The notes under the pieces are model-generated. The model did not search any database. It was not told where the DNA came from and worked only from the letters and a program-made list of their open reading frames with translations. Both the position numbers and the translations under genes were made by a program. Positions 41,791-51,486 of a stretch of DNA of 64,000 bases are shown one piece after another (the stretch's first letter is position 1; every line of letters begins with the position of its first letter). The stretch comes from Xylanibacter ruminicola. GTDB lineage: Bacteria > Bacteroidota > Bacteroidia > Bacteroidales > Bacteroidaceae. The stretch covers positions 375,129 through 439,128 of the forward strand of contig NZ_FNRF01000002.1 in NCBI RefSeq assembly GCF_900107775.1, in the 5' to 3' direction.

Positions 41791-43441
41791 TAAGCAGTGC
41801 TTTTGCATTCTGTATCGCTGCCTCCGACACATCGCTACCACTCAACATCTGGGCGATCTCGCGTACGCGTTCGTCGGCATCAAGCTGGCGCATCTTACTG
41901 GTGGTACCGTTGGCGGTCTCGTTCTTCTCAACCTTATAATGTACCGAACCTAAGGCTGCAATCTGGGGCAGGTGCGTAATGCTGATAACCTGGCGCCCAT
42001 GACCGCCCATCTCCTTCATAATCTGGGCCATCATCTCGGCAGTCTTACCGCTCACGCCGGTATCAATCTCGTCGAAGATGATTGTAGGCAGCTTCACGGC
42101 GCCACTGATCATCGCCTTGAGCGACAACATCACACGGGCAATCTCACCACCCGAAGCCACCTGGGATACAGGCTGGAGTGGGGTAGATGTGTTGGCGCTG
42201 AACAGGAACGAAACCCTATCGGTGCCGTTTACGCCCAACTCGATAGTTGAGAGCTGGATGCTGAAACGTACGTGTGGCATACCCAGCGGTACCAGGCGTT
42301 TCTGCATCTCGTCCTCAATCTTCTTGGCGGCTTTGGTGCGCAGTTTGGTAAGTACTTCGGCCTCCTTACGGGCCTGGGCTTCCAACTGGCTGAGACGTGT
42401 CTTTACTTCATCGAGCGACTCGTCGCCGTTCTCGATAGCCTGCAATTGCTGCTGCAAGTTGTCGCGCTTCTCAATCAGCGCCTCAATAGCGTCAACGTGG
42501 TATTTCTTCTCTAACTCGTATATGCGGTCCAAACGGTTGTTTACCTGATCCAGTTCGGCAGGATCGAAATCAACCGACTCAAGCAGGCTGCTGATTTCAT
42601 GAGCCACATCCTTCAGGTCGATATAGCTGCTGTCGATACGCTGAATCAAATCGCCCACCTCGGGATAAACAGCCTCGATACTTCGTAAGGCCGAGAGCGA
42701 CGAACGCAAATGTTCTATCACACCGTTCTGTTCGGCCGAAAGGGCATTGTCGGTGGTATAGAGAGCGCTCTTGATATCCTCGGAGTGCTCCATCGTATCG
42801 CTGCGCTGTTCCAGCTCTTCCTGCTCGCCTTCAACCAGGTGCGCAATCTCCAGTTCCTCGTATTGGAACTGCAGGAAATCGCGGTTCTCGCGGTTGCGCT
42901 CGATAGCAGCCTGCAGCTCTGCCAGTTCTTTCTCGGCAGCCTGATAAGCAGCGAATGTCTGCTGGTATTTGACCAACTGGGCGGCATCGTCGGCAATGAT
43001 GTCTACCACCTCTAACTGGAAGTCCTGCTTGTTCAGCAACAGGTTCTGGTGCTGCGAGTGAACATCCATCAGCTGGTCGCCTAACTCCTTGAGCATCGAG
43101 AGGGCTACGGGCGTGTCGTTGATAAACGCGCGACTCTTACCGGCTGCTGTCAGTTCGCGACGGATGATACAGTCGTCGGCATCGTACTCGATATCGTTCT
43201 CATCAAAGAAAGCCTGCATGTTGTAACGCGACAAATCAAAATGCGCCTCAATCACACATTTCTCGGCTCCTTGTTTGATGGTCTTCGAGTCGGCACGCTG
43301 TCCTAACAACAAGGCTATGGCGCCCAGGATAATACTCTTTCCGGCTCCGGTCTCACCGGTAATCACCGAGAAACCTTCGTAGAGCGAGATATCCAGTTCG
43401 TCAATCAGCGTAAAGTTCTTGATATATAAATGCTTAAGCAT
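41783..43441 (-). CDS. recN: DNA repair protein RecN
   Basis: SMC-like ATPase of 552 aa used in double-strand-break repair. Walker A TGETGAGKSIILGAI near 30, long coiled-coil arms (about 160-370), ABC-type signature region VASGGEIARVMLSLKA near 435 and Walker B TIIFDEIDTGVSG near 458. Bacteroidales gene order dnaN-exonuclease-DUF4835-recN is kept. The stop codon lies within an ATTGAAC repeat. Confidence 0.96.
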   Translation of the reverse strand: MLKHLYIKNFTLIDELDISLYEGFSVITGETGAGKSIILGAIALLLGQRADSKTIKQGAEKCVIEAHFDLSRYNMQAFFDENDIEYDADDCIIRRELTAAGKSRAFINDTPVALSMLKELGDQLMDVHSQHQNLLLNKQDFQLEVVDIIADDAAQLVKYQQTFAAYQAAEKELAELQAAIERNRENRDFLQFQYEELEIAHLVEGEQEELEQRSDTMEHSEDIKSALYTTDNALSAEQNGVIEHLRSSLSALRSIEAVYPEVGDLIQRIDSSYIDLKDVAHEISSLLESVDFDPAELDQVNNRLDRIYELEKKYHVDAIEALIEKRDNLQQQLQAIENGDESLDEVKTRLSQLEAQARKEAEVLTKLRTKAAKKIEDEMQKRLVPLGMPHVRFSIQLSTIELGVNGTDRVSFLFSANTSTPLQPVSQVASGGEIARVMLSLKAMISGAVKLPTIIFDEIDTGVSGKTAEMMAQIMKEMGGHGRQVISITHLPQIAALGSVHYKVEKNETANGTTSKMRQLDADERVREIAQMLSGSDVSEAAIQNAKALLNH

Positions 43442-43448
43442 AGTAAAT

Positions 43449-44354
43449 CTATTTGGTAATTTGTTCCCAACTATTATTCTGCGAGGCGTTCAGGCCCATC
43501 AGCAAGTCGTAGATACGTTGTTTCTCTTTTTGTGTACCTTTACCTTTATAGATATTGGCCAACTCATCCTTCTTGTAGTCGGTCCATATCTGTGGCAACA
43601 AACTCAGCGGTTTGTTTTCGTGGGCTTGTTGCAGGTCGGTCTCGAGTGCTGCCGATATCTCAGTTCGGCCACGTTCGGCGTTATTGGCCATCTCGTCGAG
43701 TCCCTTACGATAATAATCGTATTGTAACTGACGGAAGGGCTTCATACCTTCGTCCATATAGTCGTTGATAACGGCAAAGCGGTTGCGGTTGTCCTCAAAG
43801 GATTTCCATCCCGTAAAGCCTAGGTTCTGGGCGTTGTTTACCAGCACCAGACAGCGTTGCAGTACATCGGTTCCACCCATGGGCGCAAAGCTGTCGAGGT
43901 CTAAGCCAATCATCAGCAGGGCGTAGTAGGCTAGGAGAGCGGTCAGTTGGTTGTCGATGTTCTCTTCGGCAAAGTTCAACTGGTCGAACTGCTGGAACAC
44001 AAAGTTAAAGCTGGCATCCCTATTATTATATAATGTAGTGGTATAGGCTGCATTAAAAACAGGGCGGTTGGCTTGTACGAGGGCGGTACACTCAAAGCGG
44101 TTCTCATCGCGAAGATACTTGTTTACAGTCAGGTTCAGGTTGCACTGAATGCGCTCGTTTTTCTGAAACTGCAGGTCGGTCCATGCGCACTCGTTCATAA
44201 ACTGCTCGATGGTTTGTTGCAGGTTCTCAAACACGCTGGCATCGGTGCCTTGTATCTGACTGTGGTTCACACTAACCTTAACTTGCAGCTCTTGGGCATG
44301 TACGCCAAGAACTGCAAGTAGTGCTAGTATGGTTAAACAAGTATTCCTGATCAT
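43449..44354 (-). CDS. DUF4835 family exported protein
   Basis: Protein of 301 aa with a signal peptide ending near VLGVHAQ. Typical DUF4835 features are the start QELQVKVSVNHSQIQGTDASVFENLQ, the central FNFVFQQFDQLNFAEENIDNQLTALLAYYA and a C-terminal helical part. Function is not established; the family is found across Bacteroidetes between nucleotide/DNA genes and recN. Its start overlaps the exonuclease stop by four bases, so translation is probably coupled. Confidence 0.85.
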   Translation of the reverse strand: MIRNTCLTILALLAVLGVHAQELQVKVSVNHSQIQGTDASVFENLQQTIEQFMNECAWTDLQFQKNERIQCNLNLTVNKYLRDENRFECTALVQANRPVFNAAYTTTLYNNRDASFNFVFQQFDQLNFAEENIDNQLTALLAYYALLMIGLDLDSFAPMGGTDVLQRCLVLVNNAQNLGFTGWKSFEDNRNRFAVINDYMDEGMKPFRQLQYDYYRKGLDEMANNAERGRTEISAALETDLQQAHENKPLSLLPQIWTDYKKDELANIYKGKGTQKEKQRIYDLLMGLNASQNNSWEQITK

Positions 44355-45208
44355 CCGTTAAGTTTTGACTCGCGAAGACGAATTCTTGTAAGTACTTGCT
44401 TGGTGTTATACGTGAAGTCGCCCGACAGAATCCAGCTATAGTAGCCTGGGTCGATATGCAGTACGTCGGCTACAGGAATGCCCTTGTGCTTTCCGAAGTT
44501 GAATACCTCGGTGAGGCGTGGGTTACCCTGTTCGTCGAGTAGGGTATTACCGTTGCGGTCCTTCATCTCGCCCCAAACAATACGACCGGCAAAGTCAACA
44601 TTGTTGTTTACACGTGAGAATTCGGCCAACTTGTTCATATCGTTCTCAAGCACCTTCTCTGGGTCTTCGTTTGCACCTGGTGCATACTTATCCAGCTCGC
44701 CCATCAGCACACGGTAGGTGGCTTCGGTATCCTGGTCGGCACGGTGTGCTTCGAAGTCTTCCTCCATCTTGCGTCCGCAGTAGAACTTGTAGGCAGCTGC
44801 CAGATTGCGGCGTTCCATCTTATGGAAGATGGTCTGTGCGTCGATCATCTTGCACTTGCTGAAATCAAAATCTACACCAGCACGCAGGAATTCCTCAGCG
44901 AGTAGGGGGATATCAAAGTGGTTTGAGTTAAAGCCCGCAAAGTCGCAACCTGTAAACTTCTCGGCCAGCATGGCACCCAACTGCTTGAATGTGGGTTTAT
45001 CCTTTACGTCATCGTTCGAGATACCCGTAAGCTGGGTAATCATCGGCTCGATGGGCTTTTCGGGGTTTACTAACTCGTTGCCACGCTCTTCGTGTCCGTC
45101 GGGATATACTTTTATATACGAGATCTGGATAATACGGTCCTTAACCAAGTCAAGGCCCGTAGTTTCCAGATCAAATATTACCAGAGGTTTAGTTAAATTC
45201 AGTTTCAC
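44351..45208 (-). CDS. DnaQ-like 3'-5' exonuclease
   Basis: Protein of 285 aa. DEDD-type exonuclease domain at about 5-180: Exo I VIFDLETTGLD, Exo II GFNSNHFDIPLL, and Exo III HRADQDTEATYRVL with the His of DEDDh. The C-terminal 100 residues (VFNFGKHKGIPVADVLHIDPGYYSWILSG) form a small domain found in Bacteroidetes versions. It may proofread for DNA polymerase III, but a separate repair role is possible. It lies 18 bp after dnaN in the same operon. Confidence 0.9.
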   Translation of the reverse strand: MKLNLTKPLVIFDLETTGLDLVKDRIIQISYIKVYPDGHEERGNELVNPEKPIEPMITQLTGISNDDVKDKPTFKQLGAMLAEKFTGCDFAGFNSNHFDIPLLAEEFLRAGVDFDFSKCKMIDAQTIFHKMERRNLAAAYKFYCGRKMEEDFEAHRADQDTEATYRVLMGELDKYAPGANEDPEKVLENDMNKLAEFSRVNNNVDFAGRIVWGEMKDRNGNTLLDEQGNPRLTEVFNFGKHKGIPVADVLHIDPGYYSWILSGDFTYNTKQVLTRIRLRESKLNG

Positions 45209-45226
45209 CTTTACTTCTCCCGTTTT

Positions 45227-46351
45227 TTAGTCGTTAATAAGCATAGGCATCATTAGCATCACAACTTCCTGATTCTCAGGCTGCTCTGAAGGCAGAACCA
45301 AACCGGCGCGACTTGAGTCGGCCAACTGGATAATAACATCAGGACACTCGATATTGCCAAGGATCTCGATAAAGGCGTTACCCTTGAAACCAATGCTCAA
45401 TGGTGTACCGTTATACTCACAGGTCATGCGCTCTGTAGCGGTCTTTGAGAAGTCGTAGTCCTCAGCATCCAGCTGGAATGTAGAGCCTTCAACGTGGAAG
45501 CGTACCAGATTGCTTGAATCGTTAGCAAATGGCTGTACGCGGCGCAGGGCTGCCAGCAGCGACAGACGATCCAGACGAACCTCGTTAGGATTGTTCTGTG
45601 GAATTACTGAGTTATAGTTGGGGTAGCGACCCTCGATCAGGCGGCACAGCAGCACGCCATCACCGTAGTTAACCTCGGCGTTGCGCTCGTCGAAGCGGAT
45701 GGTAACATCGCCACCATCTTTACCCAGCAGGTTCTTCAGCAGGTTAGCGGGCTTCTTAGGCAGGATAAATGCCGATGGTTCCTCGCTCTTGATGGTGAAT
45801 ATCTTATTACGAACCAGCTTGTGACCATCAGAAGCAACTACTGCCAGGTGATCGGGAGTAAGATCGAAGTAGATACCGTTCATCACAGGGCGGAGTTCGT
45901 CCTGAGCAGTAGCAAAGATGCTACGATTGATATTCTCGGCCAGAATGGCATTAGGTAGAACGATGCTCTTGGCAAACTCGCTAACTGGCTGTGCTACTGG
46001 GAATTCGTCGGCATTGTCGACAGGCAGTGAGAACAAACCGTTCTGGTAAGTGATCTTTACCAGATTCTGCTCCAGATCCACGTCGAATGTGATGGGCTGC
46101 TCTGAGAAGCCTTTAACAGCCTCAAGCAGGTCGTGGTTGCCGATAGCAAAGCGGAAGTCGCCATCGCTTTCGGTCAGCTCCAACTGTGTCTTCATCACAT
46201 TCTCTGAATCTGATGCTGTCAGATGCAGGACATTGTTTTCGATCTCGAATAAAAAGTCACCCAGGATGGGTAGGGCATTTTTACTGTTAATCACTCTCGA
46301 GAGTGCAACGAGCTTAGAGCTCAGTGCTGTGCTTGATAATGTAAAACGCAT
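45227..46351 (-). CDS. dnaN: DNA polymerase III beta sliding clamp
   Basis: Ring-forming processivity factor of 374 aa with the three repeated clamp domains (about 1-125, 126-250, 251-374). Typical segments are RFTLSSTALSSKLVALSRVI, ATAQDELRPVMNGIYFDLT and the C-terminal MLMMPML that faces partner proteins. Heads the operon that continues with the exonuclease, DUF4835 and recN. A full promoter lies upstream. Confidence 0.96.
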   Translation of the reverse strand: MRFTLSSTALSSKLVALSRVINSKNALPILGDFLFEIENNVLHLTASDSENVMKTQLELTESDGDFRFAIGNHDLLEAVKGFSEQPITFDVDLEQNLVKITYQNGLFSLPVDNADEFPVAQPVSEFAKSIVLPNAILAENINRSIFATAQDELRPVMNGIYFDLTPDHLAVVASDGHKLVRNKIFTIKSEEPSAFILPKKPANLLKNLLGKDGGDVTIRFDERNAEVNYGDGVLLCRLIEGRYPNYNSVIPQNNPNEVRLDRLSLLAALRRVQPFANDSSNLVRFHVEGSTFQLDAEDYDFSKTATERMTCEYNGTPLSIGFKGNAFIEILGNIECPDVIIQLADSSRAGLVLPSEQPENQEVVMLMMPMLIND

Positions 46352-46395
46352 AGTTTATAGTTATTTTATTATTCTACATATTATATTATTGGTTA

Positions 46396-46427
46396 CAAAA
46401 TTACAAAAAAAAGTTGTAATGAGCAAA
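46396..46427 (-). promoter_or_regulatory. dnaN operon promoter
   Basis: Minus strand -33 TTTG (plus 46424-46427), 20-bp spacer, -7 TAATTTTG (plus 46396-46403). Confidence 0.75.
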
Positions 46428-46441
46428 AAAAAAAGCAGAAA

Positions 46442-46474
46442 TGTGCGTTATTCAAACTATTTTTAGTAATTTCG
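46442..46474 (+). promoter_or_regulatory. Promoter of the DUF3127 gene
   Basis: -33 TGTG 46442-46445, 21-bp spacer, -7 TAATTTCG 46467-46474, one base off consensus. Divergent from dnaN. Confidence 0.5.
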
Positions 46475-46518
46475 CACTCTGAAAACGATATTTTCAACAA
46501 AATAAAACAAAAAAGATA

Positions 46519-46902
46519 ATGGAATTAACAGGTAAAATCATTGCGGTAATGGAAGCCCGCGGAGGTGTTTCGGCCCGTACAGGCAACTCATGGAAGACTC
46601 AGGAGTACGTTTTGGAGGTTCCTGGTCAGTATCCTAAGCGTTGCGTATTTAACGTATTTGGTGAGGACAGAATCAATCAGTTCAATATCCAGAATGGTGA
46701 CGAGCTTACCATTCAGTTTGATATTGATGCACGCGAATATAATGGTCGTTGGTATAACGATGTGCGTGCCTACAATGTTATCCGTGGTCAGCAGCCTGTA
46801 GCCGGTGCTCCTGCAGCAGCAGCTCCTTCAGCAGCTACATCACCATTCCCACCAGCACAGGAGCCCGCTAGCGAGGGTTCGTCTGACGATCTGCCATTCT
46901 AA
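46519..46902 (+). CDS. DUF3127 (single-strand-binding-like OB fold) protein
   Basis: Protein of 127 aa. Residues 1-90 follow the DUF3127 pattern (ELTGKIIAVMEARGGVSARTG, QEYVLEVPGQYPKRCVFNVFG, GDELTIQFDIDAREYNGRWYND), an OB-fold family found in Bacteroidetes. The tail is Ala/Pro-rich and ends in SSDDLPF, which closely resembles the acidic DDLPF tip of SSB proteins used to bind partner enzymes. It sits back to back with dnaN. A nucleic-acid-binding role is likely. Confidence 0.85.
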   Translation: MELTGKIIAVMEARGGVSARTGNSWKTQEYVLEVPGQYPKRCVFNVFGEDRINQFNIQNGDELTIQFDIDAREYNGRWYNDVRAYNVIRGQQPVAGAPAAAAPSAATSPFPPAQEPASEGSSDDLPF

Positions 46903-46929
46903 GAATATTTTTCCAAGAAATAAGGCTGT

Positions 46930-46957
46930 AGTCCTCACGTTTTGTGGGGACTTTTTT
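46930..46957 (+). terminator. Intrinsic terminator of the DUF3127 gene
   Basis: AGTCCTCAC pairs with GTGGGGACT (one wobble) around a 5-nt loop, then six T in total. Confidence 0.8.
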
Positions 46958-47064
46958 ATTTTTACGAGAATCGGCATTATGATAAATAAAAGAAAGAAAG
47001 GAGGCGATTTTCCCGACCGTTGGCCAGGTTGTTTCAAAATATTGAATGATATCGTTCTGTTAGA

Positions 47065-47775
47065 TTATTTGATATAGAAATCCTTGGTAAGATTGTAATA
47101 CCATTCGCTGCGCTGTCCTGGGAATGATTCTAATACTTGTTCTTCGAAATTCACTTGTTCTACGGGATGCTTTCTGAATTCTACGAGATGACGCTTTGGG
47201 AGTTTGTTGGGCGTAGTTTTAATCAGGCATATTCTGGTCAAGAATAATCCCTCGAAAGCTGCGGCAGATTCTACGTTATCCTGATTATCAGCAGGAATAA
47301 CCAGCGACAGAATGCCGTCGGCTTTCAGTAATTTGCCAGCGGCGTGCATCAGACTCTCGTACGTTAAACTTACAGCGTGACGGGCCAGTGTGCGCTGGTC
47401 CTGTGGACATGTGAGCGAATCAACGAAATATGGTGGATTACACACGATGGCATCATACCCTGCTTTGTTGTCTATTTTTGTAGCATCTTCTCTATTTATC
47501 ATAATCCGGTCGAAGAATGGAGAACCTACTACATTTTCCTGGGCTTGTTGGGCGGATTCTTCATCGATATCAATGCCCGTAACCTGCGCCTCGGGAAAGC
47601 GTTGGGCCATCATCAGGGCTACCAGTCCGGTGCCCGTTCCGATGTCAAGAATACGTGCTGCTGCAACAGGGGTATTTGCCCATGCACCCAGCAGTGTGCC
47701 ATCAGTACCCACCTTCATGGCGCAACGGTCCTGATAAACAGTGAATTGTTTGAATTGAAAGCAGTTTTTTGCCAT
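47065..47775 (-). CDS. trmN6: tRNA1(Val) adenine-N6 methyltransferase TrmN6-like
   Basis: Protein of 236 aa. SAM motif ILDIGTGTGLVALMMAQ is near 40, acidic motif II GIDIDEESAQQA follows, and catalytic motif IV IVCNPPYF is near 110. The start FQFKQFTVYQDRCAMKVGTDGTLLGAW is characteristic of TrmN6 (YfiC), which makes m6A37 in tRNA-Val. Its -7 box ends eight bases before the ATG, so the message is nearly leaderless. Divergent from lon. Confidence 0.9.
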   Translation of the reverse strand: MAKNCFQFKQFTVYQDRCAMKVGTDGTLLGAWANTPVAAARILDIGTGTGLVALMMAQRFPEAQVTGIDIDEESAQQAQENVVGSPFFDRIMINREDATKIDNKAGYDAIVCNPPYFVDSLTCPQDQRTLARHAVSLTYESLMHAAGKLLKADGILSLVIPADNQDNVESAAAFEGLFLTRICLIKTTPNKLPKRHLVEFRKHPVEQVNFEEQVLESFPGQRSEWYYNLTKDFYIK

Positions 47776-47783
47776 AATCGCGG

Positions 47784-47853
47784 CAAAGTTACTAATAATT
47801 TGTTAATTCTTGCCCCTTTCGTACGTATTTCTTAATTTTTATTAGTAACTTTG
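47784..47853. promoter_or_regulatory. Divergent -7 boxes of trmN6 and lon
   Basis: TAACTTTG on the minus strand (plus 47784-47791, trmN6) and on the plus strand (47846-47853, lon). Both lie in the same 14-base context TTAGTAACTTTGCC, arranged as an inverted repeat about 60 bp apart. Clear TTTG -33 boxes are lacking for both. Confidence 0.65.
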
Positions 47854-47878
47854 CCCCCCGATTTAATAAAATTGAAAA

Positions 47879-50335
47879 ATGAGTAATCAGAATAACAATT
47901 CAGCATTTCAAATGATTGCTGATGTAGATGGAGATTTTAAAGATTTTCTGAATGTTCACACGCCCGACCGTGTGCCCATTCTGGCTTTGCGTAATATGGT
48001 CCTGTTCCCCGGTGTGGTAACGCCGATTCTTATTGGTCGTCAGGCCAGCAAAGCCTTGGTAGAAAAAGCTGAGAAGAAAGGCTTGATAATTGGCGTTGTA
48101 GCCCAGCGTGATCCTGATGTGGATTATCCCGATAAGCACGACCTGTTTGAGGTGGGTGTTTATGCCAAGGTGATGAAGCTCCTCACCCTACCCAATGGCA
48201 ATATTACTGCCATTCTGCAGGGTCTGGGACGTTTGGAATTGAACGAGATTGTATCTACATCGCCTTATCTTGAGGGTAATGTAACAGCACTCGAGGAGGA
48301 TCTGCCCGACCCTAAGGATCGTGAATTCAATACTGCAGTTACCGATCTGCGCGATATGGTTAGCAGATACGTATCGGTTTCGGATGAGATTCCCGACGAG
48401 GCAAGCTTTGGTATTAAGAATATCTCGAACATGGTGATGATGCTTAACTTTGTGTGTACCAACATGCCGTTCAACTACAAGGAGAAGCAGCAGCTGCTGG
48501 AGATCGGCCTTGTAAAGGAGCGCCTGTTCGCCACCATGAAGATGATGAACCGCGAGATTAACCTGCAGAATCTGAAGGCCGATATCCGTAACAAAACCCG
48601 TGAGGATATCGACGAGCAGCAGCGTAATTACTTCCTGCAGCAGCAGATTAAGAATATCCAGGCCGAGATGGGCCACGGCGAGTCGGCCGAAAAGCACGAT
48701 TTGCTTGCCAAAGGCCGCTACAAGATGTGGAAGTACGAGATGGCGAAGTATTTCCGTAAGGAGTGCGACAAGCTGGATAATCTTAACCCACAGAGTCCTG
48801 AGTATAACGTGCAGCTTACTTACCTGCAGACACTGGTAAACCTGCCATGGGGCGAATATACCATTGACGACCTGAACCTGAAGCGTGCCAAGCGCATTCT
48901 GGATAAGGATCACTACGGTATGGAGAAGGTTAAGGAGCGTATCCTTGAGTATATGGCTGTACTGGCCCTGCGTGGCGATCTTAAGTCGCCTATCCTGTGC
49001 CTCTATGGCCCTCCAGGAGTTGGTAAGACATCGCTGGGTAAGTCGATTGCCGCTGCCATGAAGCGTAAGTATGTACGTGTTTCGCTTGGTGGTGTACACG
49101 ACGAGGCCGAGATTCGCGGTCACCGTCGTACCTATATCGGCGCCATGCCCGGACGTATCATCAAGAGCATCCAGAAGGCAGGCTCTAGCAACCCCGTGTT
49201 TATTCTCGACGAGATTGATAAGGTAACACAGAATACCCATAATGGCGACCCTGCATCGGCCCTGCTCGAGGTGCTCGATCCTGAGCAGAACAATGCCTTC
49301 CACGATAACTATCTGGATGTGGATTACGATCTCTCTAAGGTGCTGTTCATTGCAACAGCCAACAACCTGAGTACAATTCCTCGTCCCCTACTCGACCGTA
49401 TGGAGGTTATCGATGTAAGTGGTTATATTACAGAGGAAAAGATTGAAATCGCAAAGCGTCACTTGATTCCACGCGAACTGGATAATACCGGTTTGAATAT
49501 TAATTCGAGCATGAAGCCTTCGTTCAATAAGGCTGCCATCGAGATGATTATTGAGCGTTACACCCGTGAGAGCGGTGTGCGCCAGCTTGAGAAGCAGATT
49601 AACAAGGCTCTGCGTAAGATTGCCTTCAAGCGCCAGATTGAGGACGGTGCCGAATACAAGAAGATTACTCCTAACGAGCTGGAGGGATTGCTTGGCAAGC
49701 CACCTTTCTATCGCGATATCTATCAGGGCAACGATTATGCCGGTGTGGTAACTGGTCTGGCCTGGACAGCGGTGGGCGGCGAGATTCTGTTTATCGAGAC
49801 TTCGCTCTCAAAGGGTAAGGGCTCTAAGCTCACACTTACCGGTAACCTGGGCGATGTGATGAAGGAGTCGGCCATCCTGGCTGTTGAGTACGTTAAGGCC
49901 CATGCCGAGACGCTCAATATCGACTACCGTGTATTCGACAACTGGAACATCCATATCCATGTGCCCGAGGGTGCTACACCAAAGGACGGTCCTTCGGCCG
50001 GTATCACCATCGCCACCTCTATCGCCTCTGCCCTCACCCAGCGTAAGGTGCGTAAGAACACCGCAATGACCGGTGAGATTACCTTGCGCGGAAAGGTGCT
50101 GCCCGTAGGTGGTATCAAGGAGAAGATTCTGGCCGCTAAGCGTGCCGGTATTACCGATATTTTAATGTGTCAGGAGAACGAGAAGGATATCCTGGAGATT
50201 CCTGAAATGTACCTGAAGGGTATCAACTTCCACTATGTGGAGAATGTGCAGGATGTATGGGATTTTGCCCTGACCGATGAGGTTGTAAAGAATCCGCTTG
50301 ATTTCACCATTCCCGAAGAAGATAAAAAGAAATAA
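47879..50335 (+). CDS. lon: ATP-dependent protease Lon
   Basis: Soluble AAA+ serine protease of 818 aa. N-terminal substrate domain about 30-235, coiled region about 235-340, Walker [14 protein letters not shown] near 378, Walker B VFILDEID near 443. The proteolytic domain follows with Ser in KDGPSAG near 703 and the paired Lys near 746 ([14 protein letters not shown]). It removes damaged and regulatory proteins. tgt follows after 8 bp on the same strand. Confidence 0.97.
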   Translation: MSNQNNNSAFQMIADVDGDFKDFLNVHTPDRVPILALRNMVLFPGVVTPILIGRQASKALVEKAEKKGLIIGVVAQRDPDVDYPDKHDLFEVGVYAKVMKLLTLPNGNITAILQGLGRLELNEIVSTSPYLEGNVTALEEDLPDPKDREFNTAVTDLRDMVSRYVSVSDEIPDEASFGIKNISNMVMMLNFVCTNMPFNYKEKQQLLEIGLVKERLFATMKMMNREINLQNLKADIRNKTREDIDEQQRNYFLQQQIKNIQAEMGHGESAEKHDLLAKGRYKMWKYEMAKYFRKECDKLDNLNPQSPEYNVQLTYLQTLVNLPWGEYTIDDLNLKRAKRILDKDHYGMEKVKERILEYMAVLALRGDLKSPILCLYGPPGVGKTSLGKSIAAAMKRKYVRVSLGGVHDEAEIRGHRRTYIGAMPGRIIKSIQKAGSSNPVFILDEIDKVTQNTHNGDPASALLEVLDPEQNNAFHDNYLDVDYDLSKVLFIATANNLSTIPRPLLDRMEVIDVSGYITEEKIEIAKRHLIPRELDNTGLNINSSMKPSFNKAAIEMIIERYTRESGVRQLEKQINKALRKIAFKRQIEDGAEYKKITPNELEGLLGKPPFYRDIYQGNDYAGVVTGLAWTAVGGEILFIETSLSKGKGSKLTLTGNLGDVMKESAILAVEYVKAHAETLNIDYRVFDNWNIHIHVPEGATPKDGPSAGITIATSIASALTQRKVRKNTAMTGEITLRGKVLPVGGIKEKILAAKRAGITDILMCQENEKDILEIPEMYLKGINFHYVENVQDVWDFALTDEVVKNPLDFTIPEEDKKK

Positions 50336-50343
50336 AAAAGTAG

Positions 50344-51486
50344 ATGAAGTTTGAAGTACAACATACCGATGCAGCCAGCGACGCCCGTGCGGGATTGATT
50401 ACCACCGACCACGGACAGATTCAGACGCCTATCTTCATGCCTGTGGGCACAGTAGGTAGCGTAAAGGGTGTACACTTTAGCGAACTGCGCGAGCAGGTTA
50501 AGGCACAGATTATCCTTGGTAACACCTATCATCTGTATCTGCGTCCCGGACTGGACATTCTGCGCCAGGCTGGAGGCTTGCATAAGTTTAATACTTGGGA
50601 TCGTCCTATCCTTACCGATTCGGGCGGATTCCAGGTGTTTTCATTGACAGGCATTCGTAAGCTTCGTGAGGAAGGTTGCGAGTTCCGTAGTCATATCGAT
50701 GGTTCGAAGCATATTTTTACCCCTGAGAACGTGATGGACACCGAGCGTGTGATTGGTGCCGATATCATGATGGCGTTCGACGAGTGCCCACCGGGCCAGA
50801 GCGACTATAAGTATGCCGAGAACAGCTTGCGACTCACCCAGCGATGGCTGGAGCGCTGCGTCAAGCGTTTTAACGAAACCGAGCCCCTGTATGGCTACAA
50901 CCAGACGTTGTTCCCCATTGTGCAGGGCTGTACCTATAAGGATCTGCGCCAGGATGCTGCCAAGCACGTGTGCGATGTGCTGGCCAAGCTGAACGACGGC
51001 GGTGGTGCCTCGATTGGTGGACTGGCCGTGGGTGAGCCTACCGAGGTGATGTACGAGATGATCGAGGTGGTAAACGAGATTCTGCCTAAGGACCGTCCAC
51101 GTTACCTGATGGGTGTTGGTACGCCTCAGAACATCCTGGAGGGTATCGAGCGCGGTGTGGATATGTTCGACTGCGTGATGCCTACCCGTAACGGTCGTAA
51201 CGCTATGCTCTTTACTTACGAGGGCACGATGAACATGCGTAACAAGAAATGGGAGAACGACTTCTCGCCCATCGATCCCGATGGCTGCGAGATCGACCGT
51301 ATACATAGTAAAGCCTACCTGCATCACCTGTTCAAGGCTCAGGAGCTGCTGGCCATGCAGATAGCCTCTATTCATAACCTGGCGTTCTATCTGCGCTTGG
51401 TGGGCGATGCCCGTCAGCATATCATTGCAGGCGACTTTGTACAGTGGAAACGTTCGGTTATCGATCAATTAGGAAGAAGACGATGA
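50344..51486 (+). CDS. tgt: Queuine tRNA-ribosyltransferase (divergent zinc site)
   Basis: Protein of 380 aa that puts a queuosine precursor into position 34 of GUN tRNAs. The TIM-barrel motifs are present: GTVGSVKGV, NTYHLYLRPG, LTDSGGFQVFSL (Asp near 93), FDECPPG, VQGCTYKDLR and the nucleophile region MFDCVMPTRNGRNAMLFT. Unusually, the zinc motif CxCxxC before SRAYLHHL reads DGCEIDRIHSKAYLHHL here, so two of the three ligand Cys positions carry Asp. The end overlaps the lptF/G start by four bases. Confidence 0.92.
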   Translation: MKFEVQHTDAASDARAGLITTDHGQIQTPIFMPVGTVGSVKGVHFSELREQVKAQIILGNTYHLYLRPGLDILRQAGGLHKFNTWDRPILTDSGGFQVFSLTGIRKLREEGCEFRSHIDGSKHIFTPENVMDTERVIGADIMMAFDECPPGQSDYKYAENSLRLTQRWLERCVKRFNETEPLYGYNQTLFPIVQGCTYKDLRQDAAKHVCDVLAKLNDGGGASIGGLAVGEPTEVMYEMIEVVNEILPKDRPRYLMGVGTPQNILEGIERGVDMFDCVMPTRNGRNAMLFTYEGTMNMRNKKWENDFSPIDPDGCEIDRIHSKAYLHHLFKAQELLAMQIASIHNLAFYLRLVGDARQHIIAGDFVQWKRSVIDQLGRRR

